Positions 57,563 through 64,000 of a stretch of 64,000 nucleotides of DNA are shown one piece after another. Position 1 is the first letter of the stretch. Each line of letters opens with the position of its first letter. The notes under the pieces are model-generated. The model saw only the letters and a program-made list of their open reading frames with translations, was not told the origin of the DNA and did no database searches. The DNA comes from Dokdonella sp. GTDB taxonomy: Bacteria > Pseudomonadota > Gammaproteobacteria > Xanthomonadales > Rhodanobacteraceae. Where the stretch lies: the NCBI GenBank assembly GCA_016712865.1, contig JADJQH010000008.1, forward strand, positions 682,001-746,000, in the 5' to 3' direction. Made by a program: the position numbers and the translations under genes.

Positions 57563-59659
57563 TTACCAGATCTTCACCTGGTTCTCGCCTTCGCGAACCA
57601 TGGCATCGCCGCTCTTGCAGGCAAATGCGCTGGCGAAAGAGGCCACGTTCGAGGGTGCACCGATTGCACGGTACTGCGAAGGCGAATGCGGGTCGGTGTT
57701 GAGCATCACCTCCATGCGCTGGTCACGCATGTTTGCGCGCCAGATGCGTGCCCAGTTCAGATAGAAACGCTGCTGTGGGGTGTAGCCGTCGATTGCCTGA
57801 CTGGCGGCTGCTTCGTCCTTCAGGGTCGCCTGCAAGGCATCGAAGGAAATCGACATGCCACCGAGATCCGCGATGTTCTCGCCCAGGGTCAACTGGCCGT
57901 TGACGTGCTTGCCCGGCAGGGGTTCGTAGGCGTTGAACTGCGCAACCAGCTTGTCGGTGCGTGCCTTGAACGCTTCGCTGTCGGCGTCGGTCCACCAGTT
58001 GGTGTTGTTGCCCTGCGCATCGAATTGGCTGCCCTGGTCGTCAAAGCCGTGGATGGCCTCGTGACCGATCACGCCACCGATGCCGCCGTAGTTGAGTGCA
58101 TCATCGGCCTTGGCATCGAAGAACGGCGGTTGCAGGATGGCTGCGGGGAAGTTGATCGTGTTGTCGGTCGGGTTGTAATAGGCGTTGACCGTCTGCGGAG
58201 TCATGCCCCAATCCTTGCGGTCGGTGGGCTTGCCGATCTTGGCGATGTCGTAGTCGTAGTTGAACTTCGTGGTGGCCATGACATCGGCAAAGAAGCCGCC
58301 ATCGCCAAGGCTCAGTCCCGACCAGTCGCGCCATTTTTCCGGGTAACCGATCTTGGGCAGGAAGGTGGACCACTTCTCCATGGCCTTGACCTTGGTTGCA
58401 TCGCTCATCCAGTCCAGGTTTTCGATGTGGGTCTTGAGTGCAGCCTGCACGTTGTTGACCAGGTCCATCGCGCGCGCCTTGGCTTCCGGCGGAAACGCCT
58501 TGGCCACGTACAGCTCGCCAAGCGCCATGCCAAGCTCGCTGTTCACCGCACCCAGCACGCGCTTCCAGCGCGGCTCGTTTTCCTTCTGGCCATTCAGGGT
58601 CTGCTTGTGGAAGGCAAAGTGTTCCTGCTGGAACGGCGCGGACAGGTAGGGCGAAACCTTGTCGGCATATTGGAAGCGCAGATACGCCTGCCAGTCGGCC
58701 ACCGGCGTGGACGCCAGCATCTTGTCCATCTGGGCAAAGAATTTCGGCTGCGACAGCGAGAAGCCATCGGTGACATCCGCATTCTGCGCTTTGAAGAACG
58801 CGCCCCATTCAAAGTGCGGCGTCACTTTGTCGGCATCGGCAATGCTGACGAAGTGGTATTGGTTTTCCGGATTGCGCAGTTCGACGGGCGGCAGGGATTC
58901 CTTGGCCAATGCCGTCTCGAAGGCGAGCACCGCGGCGGCTTGTTTGCTGGCGGCAGCTGAATCGACACCGGTCAGTTCCAGCACCTTGGCGATATGCGCA
59001 AGATAGGCATCACGGATCTTGGCGTGCTCGTCCTTCTGGTAGTAGTCCGGTGTCGGCAGGCCCAGGCCGCCCTGGAAGGCGTAGGCAATCTTGCGTTGCG
59101 AATTCTTGAAATCGGTTTCCGCGCCGAAGTAGAAAAGGCTGCCCAGGCCGCGCGAGTAGCTGTCACCCAGATAGGCAACGACATCGGCAGGGGTCTTCAG
59201 CGCATCGATCTTCGCCAGTTCCGGCTTGAGCGGCTCGGCACCCAGGGCGTCGATGGCTGCCTCGTCCATGCCGGCCTTGTAGAGAGCGCCAACCTTCTGT
59301 TCGATGGAGCCAGCCGCGGCATTGGAATTGGCGGCGGCTTCCGCGATCTCATGTTGGGTCTTGAGGCTGGCTTCACGCAGCACGTCGAATGTTCCCCAGC
59401 GCGTCTTGTCGGCGGGAATCGGGTTGGCAGCGAGCCATTTGTTGTTCACGAAGCCGTTGAGATCGGCACAGACATTGATGGACGGATCGAGCTCGCTGGT
59501 GTCGAAGGCAACGTGGGCCGGTTCCGCGGTGGTCGCTGCGGCGGACTCGGCGGCGGGGGTGGTTGCCGATTCGGTCTCGGCCGGTTTCTGCGAACAGGCA
59601 CCGAGGGCGAGGGCAATTCCGGCAACGATGGCAAGCGGTTTCAGCGATGGGACGTTCAT
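57563..59659 (-). CDS. M13 (neprilysin/PepO) metallopeptidase, lipoprotein
   Basis: 698 residues. The signal ends in lipobox LGAC (Cys22), so it is a lipoprotein, followed by a low-complexity Ala/Thr/Glu linker. The zinc site is GHEAIHGFDDQG near residue 530 (HExxH), with the third ligand in ENIADLGG. Other family hallmarks are YYNPTDNTINFPAAIL and the C-terminal CKSGDAMVR..VW. It probably cuts oligopeptides in the periplasm. In this group several copies per genome are common. Confidence 0.95.
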   Translation of the reverse strand: MNVPSLKPLAIVAGIALALGACSQKPAETESATTPAAESAAATTAEPAHVAFDTSELDPSINVCADLNGFVNNKWLAANPIPADKTRWGTFDVLREASLKTQHEIAEAAANSNAAAGSIEQKVGALYKAGMDEAAIDALGAEPLKPELAKIDALKTPADVVAYLGDSYSRGLGSLFYFGAETDFKNSQRKIAYAFQGGLGLPTPDYYQKDEHAKIRDAYLAHIAKVLELTGVDSAAASKQAAAVLAFETALAKESLPPVELRNPENQYHFVSIADADKVTPHFEWGAFFKAQNADVTDGFSLSQPKFFAQMDKMLASTPVADWQAYLRFQYADKVSPYLSAPFQQEHFAFHKQTLNGQKENEPRWKRVLGAVNSELGMALGELYVAKAFPPEAKARAMDLVNNVQAALKTHIENLDWMSDATKVKAMEKWSTFLPKIGYPEKWRDWSGLSLGDGGFFADVMATTKFNYDYDIAKIGKPTDRKDWGMTPQTVNAYYNPTDNTINFPAAILQPPFFDAKADDALNYGGIGGVIGHEAIHGFDDQGSQFDAQGNNTNWWTDADSEAFKARTDKLVAQFNAYEPLPGKHVNGQLTLGENIADLGGMSISFDALQATLKDEAAASQAIDGYTPQQRFYLNWARIWRANMRDQRMEVMLNTDPHSPSQYRAIGAPSNVASFASAFACKSGDAMVREGENQVKIW

Positions 59660-59800
59660 CTGGGATCCTTACACGAAGTTGGTTGGGGCGCCAAAGCCGA
59701 GGCTGGTGATCAGCAACCCGGAGGACAGGCCGGGCGCACAGGCGCTGGAGACAACCGCCGAAGTCTAGTCAGGAATGCATGCAATTGGCAGTGTCGAAGG

Positions 59801-60538
59801 TCACTGCGGAGGGGGCGGCGCTTGATCTTCCGTGGTTCGCAGCGCGCCCTGTGCGGCCTGCCCGGGCAGAGCGGCACTCGCGTCTGGCGGCCACTGGGCA
59901 GTGAAGGGCAGGGTGTCCGCGCCCACGGCGCCTGCGGAAAGCAGGAAGGCCATGGCCTGGTCCACGCTCCAGTCGGTAGCGGTCAGGTTTTCGACCGGCA
60001 CGATTTCAAGGTATCCCCCGGTCGGATTCGGTGTGGTCGGCACATACACCGCGGCCAGTTCGCGACCCGAACCATCGTGGAACACGCGGGTGACGAAACC
60101 AATCGATTTCAGATGTGGAGAAGGAAAATCGATGAGCACGACGCGTTGCGTTCCGGATGGCTTGTTCTGCACCAGTGACATCAGCTTTTTGGTGCCGCCG
60201 TAGATCGAATGCACCACGGGAATGCGCTCGATCAGTTGCTCGAAGGCGTCGATCATGCGCCGGCCCAGCACGAAGCGTGCGGCAAAGCCGACCAGATACA
60301 GCGAAACCAGGGTGATGACGACGGCAATCAGCGAGATCACCCATGGCTGGCCCAGCACCTGGCCGGTGGAAGGCCAGGAGCTGCCCAGCAGGGCAACCAG
60401 GCCCGAGACCAATGGCGAGCTGATTTCGGAAAGCAGCCCGAACACGAACTTGAACACGATCCAGGTCAACCACAGGGGCACGAATGTGAGCAGGCCGGTG
60501 ATCAGGTGACGCTGGATGTGGAGTGGACGCTTGGCCAT
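59801..60538 (-). CDS. DUF502-family membrane protein
   Basis: 245 residues from ATG 60538 (MAKRPLHIQRHLITGLLTF..). There are two membrane helices, FVPLWLTWIVFKFVFGLL and VISLIAVVITLVSLYLVGFA. The DUF502 blocks IPVVHSIYGGTKKLM and VVLIDFPSPHLKSIGFVT are clear, with VPTTPNPTGGYLEIVP after them. The function of this family is unknown. It ends with a Pro-rich tail. The gene is divergent from the P-loop kinase gene. Confidence 0.88.
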   Translation of the reverse strand: MAKRPLHIQRHLITGLLTFVPLWLTWIVFKFVFGLLSEISSPLVSGLVALLGSSWPSTGQVLGQPWVISLIAVVITLVSLYLVGFAARFVLGRRMIDAFEQLIERIPVVHSIYGGTKKLMSLVQNKPSGTQRVVLIDFPSPHLKSIGFVTRVFHDGSGRELAAVYVPTTPNPTGGYLEIVPVENLTATDWSVDQAMAFLLSAGAVGADTLPFTAQWPPDASAALPGQAAQGALRTTEDQAPPPPQ

Positions 60539-60676
60539 GGTGACGCCATCGGTTTGCGGCCAGTATCGGCGCAAACGCGGGGAGAGGCCAGTCGCCGGCA
60601 CTATCGATGGCGCATCAGGCACACTCGTGGCAGTCTCGACATCCGTTGAAACGCGATCCACGCATACCCTGACCCC

Positions 60677-61306
60677 ATGTCCGGCGATTCCGATCAAATC
60701 AACTTGGCGAACGCAACACCCGCGGGGGATGCGTTTCCGCTTGGGCCGGAGATTTCGGCGCGACCCTTTGTCGTGGCGGTGATGGGTTTGCCGGGAGCCG
60801 GCAAGAGCGTGGTGGCTCGTGCCATCGAGGATCAGCTGCAATTGCGCCGCGTGTGCAGGGACCAGATCCGTGCCGCCATGTTTCCGCGCTGCAACTACAG
60901 CTTTATCGAGAAGCGCGCAGCCTACAAGGGCGTGCTGCTGGCGCTTGAGATCAATTGCATGTTGCGCGTCGGCAGCGTGATCGACGGCATGACCTTTTCA
61001 CGTCGACGCGAGCTGGATCGCGTCGCCGAAGTGGCGGGCCGACACGGAGTGGACACGATTCCATTGTTGATCTCGTGTCCGCCCGACCTCGCACGCGAGC
61101 GCGTGGCCCGTGACATCGAGCTCAACCGACACATTGCCGCAGACCGCAATCCGGAAACCGTCAATGACGTGTTGGCGCGATGGGAAGCCCCGCCCGAAGG
61201 TACCCTGGTCATCGATGCGGCTTTGCCCGCCGCGCAGATGTGCCGTGCGGCGCTGGCCGCGATCCGTGACAGCATCGCCGCGGCGGCCAATGCCGCAAAA
61301 GCCTGA
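60677..61306 (+). CDS. AAA_33-type P-loop kinase
   Basis: 209 residues. Walker A is GLPGAGKS (about residues 37-44), with RDQIRAAMFP as the usual following element and the lid-like RERVARDIELNR later. It belongs to the predicted kinases of the zeta-toxin/gluconate-kinase type. The substrate is unknown; no antitoxin-like gene is next to it, so a toxin role is not supported. Confidence 0.75.
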   Translation: MSGDSDQINLANATPAGDAFPLGPEISARPFVVAVMGLPGAGKSVVARAIEDQLQLRRVCRDQIRAAMFPRCNYSFIEKRAAYKGVLLALEINCMLRVGSVIDGMTFSRRRELDRVAEVAGRHGVDTIPLLISCPPDLARERVARDIELNRHIAADRNPETVNDVLARWEAPPEGTLVIDAALPAAQMCRAALAAIRDSIAAAANAAKA

Positions 61307-61337
61307 AATTGGTGTCTGCCCGAGTTCGCTCAAACTG

Positions 61338-61483
61338 CTACAGCGGGTTGACGCCCCATGCGGATGCAGATCCGGTGAACGAAACCCATTTGTCGACTGC
61401 GGCCTTGGCCTGCGTCATTCCGATGTCGTCAACAACACAACGGTGAGCAAAGCGACGCCAACGCGCTGAATGAAATACTTCAC
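61338..61483 (-). pseudogene. Possible small exported peptide, broken by one frameshift
   Basis: On the minus strand a GTG at 61483 has an excellent ribosome site (GAGGAGG, five bases upstream). It encodes 22 residues, MKYFIQRVGVALLTVVLL and four more, ending in TGA at 61415-61417. That TGA overlaps an ATG (61416-61418) of another frame encoding MTQAKAAVDKWVSFTG and ten more residues, to a TAG at 61338-61340. If joined by a one-base change, the product would be a 48-residue peptide with a signal cleaved after AKA. The ribosome site supports the first part; the join is conjecture. Confidence 0.35.
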
Positions 61484-61555
61484 GATTGCCTCCTCTGTTG
61501 TGCTCGGCCTTGCGCAGGGGGAAACCCTCATGCAATGCATTTGATCGGCGTTGCC

Positions 61556-61921
61556 CTAGACCCAGACGTCATTTTCGGCCGTGTAGGCACCGCCTGCGTC
61601 GCCGGTGTTGACCACTCCGCGCGGCTCCACAAGCAAGATGCAGCACTCCCTGGCTGCAACGGGTCGATGCTCGACACCTCGGGGGACGACATACATTTCG
61701 CCGGCGGCGAGTGGTATCGCCCCGTCCTTGAACTCGAGTGTCATCTGGCCATCAAGAACAATGAAGACCTCATCGGTGTCCGCGTGCGAATGCCAGACAA
61801 ACTCGCCTTGAACCTTGGCGAGCTTGAACTGGTAGTCGTTCATTTCCGCGATCACCCGCGGCGACCAATGCTCCGAGAACAGGGCCAGCTTGCTCCGCAA
61901 ATTGATTGCCTGATGTGTCAT
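61556..61921 (-). CDS. Small cupin-domain protein
   Basis: 121 residues from ATG 61921, with an AGAGGA site upstream. The cupin motif 1 is [20 protein letters not shown], with metal-ligand His, His and Glu, and motif 2 is [16 protein letters not shown]. This type is a single-domain cupin of unknown substrate. Confidence 0.85.
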   Translation of the reverse strand: MTHQAINLRSKLALFSEHWSPRVIAEMNDYQFKLAKVQGEFVWHSHADTDEVFIVLDGQMTLEFKDGAIPLAAGEMYVVPRGVEHRPVAARECCILLVEPRGVVNTGDAGGAYTAENDVWV

Positions 61922-62004
61922 GTGTGTCCTCTTCTTTGATCGGAGCAATCGCTGAAGCGCCCCGGCGTTTGATTGGCCGCTGGTTTCACAAGCGCCCGGG
62001 CGGG

Positions 62005-62652
62005 TCAATTTCGCTCGATCACGACATGCGTTGCAGCGGGTGTTGCAACGCGCTGACTGCACGAATAGCCGAGGGCGGGAAGGTCGATCCCATCAAACAA
62101 CCGTTCGCCAGAACCGAGCAGGATCGGGGAGATTGCGATGTGCATTTCATCGATCAGTCGCCGGCGAAGATACTGCTGAATCACCTGGACTCCGCCGCCA
62201 ACGCGGATGTCCCGACCGTCGGCGGCGTCACGTGCGCGAGCAAGTGCGACCTCGGCGCCCTCGGTGACGAAATGAAAGGTTGTGCCGCCCGCCATGACAA
62301 GCGGCTTGCGCGCATGATGGCTCAAGACAAAAACCGGAACGTGGTAGACGGGATTCTCTCCCCACCAACCCCGCCATGTTTCATCAGGCCATGGCCCACG
62401 CACGGGACCGAACATGTTCCTGCCGAGAATCCATGCGCCAATGTTTTCGAATCCCCGCGATGCGAATTTGTCGTCCTCGCCGGACTCTCCGCCATCACGA
62501 CCGAACAGGTTCTTCTGCAAGGTTCGCGTGGGAAAGATCCAGCCATGCAGCGCCTCGCCACCCACTCCGAGCGGATGCGCAAGGCTCTGATCCGGGCCGG
62601 CGCCGAATCCATCAATGGAAATCGAGAAACTCGCCACGCGAACCCTGGACAT
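62005..62652 (-). CDS. RibD C-terminal / dihydrofolate-reductase-like protein
   Basis: 215 residues. The start [33 protein letters not shown] in the middle and [16 protein letters not shown] followed by [20 protein letters not shown] are the pattern of RibD-like reductases. The NADP-binding GGG block is intact. Substrate unknown. It is upstream of the cupin gene on the same strand, 83 bp apart. Confidence 0.88.
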   Translation of the reverse strand: MSRVRVASFSISIDGFGAGPDQSLAHPLGVGGEALHGWIFPTRTLQKNLFGRDGGESGEDDKFASRGFENIGAWILGRNMFGPVRGPWPDETWRGWWGENPVYHVPVFVLSHHARKPLVMAGGTTFHFVTEGAEVALARARDAADGRDIRVGGGVQVIQQYLRRRLIDEMHIAISPILLGSGERLFDGIDLPALGYSCSQRVATPAATHVVIERN

Positions 62653-62913
62653 CCCGCGTTCCTCGGCAGTTGATCAGCACAGCGCATGGTGATGCAAGAT
62701 GGCACGGTTGCAAAGACCGCTGGCGGGCTGGTGCCTTGGGCAAGATTGGGTAAACCCGAAAGCACAGATCCTGGCCCGGGCGGGCGCATACCATCCCGCA
62801 CCCAGTAGACGACGTGCGAGCAGCTATTGAGCTCATGGCTGGAACTATCGTCACCGGCCGCCATCCGAGCATGACCGCCGCGTCCGCGTCGGCAACCTGT
62901 GCGGAGGTCCATC

Positions 62914-63261
62914 ATGAGTCGCATTTTCCTGCTTGCCCTTGCTTTCCTGTTCACGGCCTTGCTGTGTCCGCGTGCCCTCATGCAGACCGCGAAGGCAGAC
63001 GATGCTTCGCCCCAGAGCCAATCGACTCCGAACATCGTGATGTATGCAACGCAAACCTGCGGCTACTGCGTCAAGGCGCGCAGCTGGTTCAAGAGCAGGA
63101 ATCTGGCTTGGGAAGAACGGGACATTGAAACCTCGGCGGTGGCCAACAAGGAATGGAAGTCCCTGGGCGGGCAGGGAACGCCGCTCATCGTGATCGATGG
63201 CGAACGCATCCACGGCTTTGACCAGGCCAGAATCGAGGCGCTGCTGGCGAATAATGGTTGA
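62914..63261 (+). CDS. Exported glutaredoxin-like protein
   Basis: 115 residues from ATG 62914 (GGAGG six bases upstream). The N-terminus is a signal or membrane anchor (LLALAFLFTALLC). The glutaredoxin fold has CGYC in MYATQTCGYCVKARSWF, the cis-Pro in GTPLIVIDG, and ends in FDQARIEALL. Two catalytic cysteines are kept; a periplasmic thiol-disulfide role is likely. Confidence 0.85.
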   Translation: MSRIFLLALAFLFTALLCPRALMQTAKADDASPQSQSTPNIVMYATQTCGYCVKARSWFKSRNLAWEERDIETSAVANKEWKSLGGQGTPLIVIDGERIHGFDQARIEALLANNG

Positions 63262-63265
63262 TGCG

Positions 63266-63411
63266 GAATGGGCTCCTGCGGCAACCAATTGCGCATGTGC
63301 ATTCCTGTAGGAGGCCGTTTACGGCCGATGAAGATTGCGAACGGGCAAAAGCTCGCCCATGAATGGGCTCCTACGGCAATCCTGTGCGCGCGTGCATTCC
63401 TGTAGGAGGCC
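63266..63411. repeat. REP-like doublet, two direct copies of a palindromic unit
   Basis: Copy 1 (63266-63316) and copy 2 (63361-63411) share GAATGGGCTCCT at the start and CATTCCTGTAGGAGGCC at the end, and differ in the middle. Each carries an inverted pair, GGCTCCT against AGGAGGCC. Between them sits GCCCATGAATGGGC, another palindrome. The sequence GTAGGAGCCCATTCATGGGC seen on the reverse strand is a common Lysobacterales-type intergenic repeat. Confidence 0.7.
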
Positions 63412-63472
63412 CCCTTCGTCGAGCTCAGGACAGGCTTCAGGGCCGAAGCACGGAATGCCATGCTTCGGATCG

Positions 63473-63928
63473 TCATGTTCGATCCCGCTTGCGCCTGACG
63501 TAGACCTGCTTGCGAAAGCGGGCGACGATTTCACCGTCCGCCGTCTTGATGTCGTTCTCGAACCAGCGCAGCACCTTGTCGCCGTTGGCTGCCGACTGGC
63601 GGATTTCGTCAAGCACGCCCTCCTCGATCACGAATTCCGTGAAAACGTCTTCGCGGGTGGCTGTCACGAACGTGATCTCCGCTGCCTGGTCCCATACCCG
63701 ATATTCGCGACCGAGGCACTCGGCAATCGGAATCATCCAGAACGGATCGGCCATGGCAAACAGGCTGCCGCCGAAATGGGTGCCCTTGTAATTGCGGTTG
63801 AACCAGTGCCGGCGCAGGCGGACCTTCACGTAATGCCAATCGTCGCGGATCACGAGTACGCGAATGCCGCTGAACAGGAACGGCGGCCACAGGTTCACCA
63901 TCAGGCGAAATCGGCTGGCACGACTCAT
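63473..63928 (-). CDS. DUF4442 hotdog-fold protein
   Basis: 151 residues. The hotdog core is visible as VRLRRHWFNRNYKGTHFGGS, then LFAMADPFWMIPI. DUF4442 proteins are thioesterase-like, often described as acyl-CoA-binding or hydrolase candidates. The last residues are basic (VRRKRDR). The start is 8 bp after the stop of the partial upstream gene. Confidence 0.85.
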   Translation of the reverse strand: MSRASRFRLMVNLWPPFLFSGIRVLVIRDDWHYVKVRLRRHWFNRNYKGTHFGGSLFAMADPFWMIPIAECLGREYRVWDQAAEITFVTATREDVFTEFVIEEGVLDEIRQSAANGDKVLRWFENDIKTADGEIVARFRKQVYVRRKRDRT

Positions 63929-63936
63929 GTTGTGTG

Positions 63937-64000
63937 TCAGAACAGCAAGGACGACATGCGCCGACGGCAGGTTCCGACCAGGTCGGCATCGTCGATGGTG
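63937..64000 (-). CDS. C-terminal fragment of an unidentified gene
   Basis: The last 20 codons of a minus-strand frame enter the window, ending ..DDADLVGTCRRRMSSLLF with TGA at 63937-63939. Its stop is 8 bp before the DUF4442 ATG, an operon-like spacing. Too short to identify. Confidence 0.35.
   Translation of the reverse strand, partial: TIDDADLVGTCRRRMSSLLF

Noticed and set aside
57554-58960. 468-codon plus-strand frame opposite the M13 peptidase
   Set aside because: Shadow; the peptidase has an intact zinc site and signal peptide on the minus strand.
60677-61306. Zeta-type toxin of a toxin-antitoxin pair
   Set aside because: The fold type fits, but no antitoxin-like gene is adjacent on either side.

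Overview
The window looks like a G+C-rich gammaproteobacterial chromosome. The block prmB-aroC-asd-fimV ... truA-trpF-trpB-trpA-accD, a minC-minD-minE operon with a GNAT gene in front, an ECF-sigma/Ser-Thr-kinase pair, and many exported lipoproteins and DUF11 proteins together suggest the order Lysobacterales (Xanthomonadales), probably near Rhodanobacteraceae. This is inference from gene content; no 16S rRNA gene is present.

Layout. 1-744: 5' end of an M2 (peptidyl-dipeptidase A) lipoprotein gene on the minus strand. 745-1551: a long leader with hairpins and a sigma-54-like site. 1552-17739: a giant secreted DUF11-type gene whose centre is a tandem array of a 372-bp (124-codon) unit, 30 copies that look identical at base level. 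Its reading frame is broken in a short zone at about 3935-4240 and then restored. 17750-19018: a smaller DUF11-like partner with a C-terminal membrane segment. 19233-26537: a secreted beta-helix protein, an ECF sigma factor, a transmembrane Ser/Thr kinase with a long helical C-terminal region, and a secreted BNR/Vps10-type repeat protein. 26538-27364: a 'graveyard' with REP-like palindromes and a decayed IS110-type transposase.

27365-40683: an orphan membrane protein, a small HExxH protein behind minE, the min operon, a DesK/LiaS-type two-component system whose promoter suggests a leaderless mRNA, an SRPBCC protein, greB, a HerA-like DUF853 ATPase, an MltD-like lytic transglycosylase, psd and a SCO1/SenC gene. 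40799-52086: conserved housekeeping genes (prmB, aroC, asd, fimV, truA, trpFBA, accD), interrupted between fimV and truA by a palindromic REP/MITE-like element and an oppositely oriented secreted-protein gene. 52108-64000: rapA, a secreted protein, a Stealth-family sugar phosphotransferase, an M13 metallopeptidase lipoprotein, a DUF502 membrane protein, a P-loop kinase, a cupin, a RibD-type reductase, an exported glutaredoxin, a second REP-like cluster, a DUF4442 hotdog protein and the tail of one more gene.

Most notable: (i) the perfect 30-copy array in a giant exported protein; (ii) a recurring extreme C-terminal motif, roughly D-[IV]-I-F-x-D-G-F-[DE], in three unrelated secreted proteins (ends at 26537, 46897 and 55082) and a degenerate form in a fourth (20504), which looks like an undescribed sorting or processing tag; (iii) an ECF-sigma/kinase module set among these secreted proteins.
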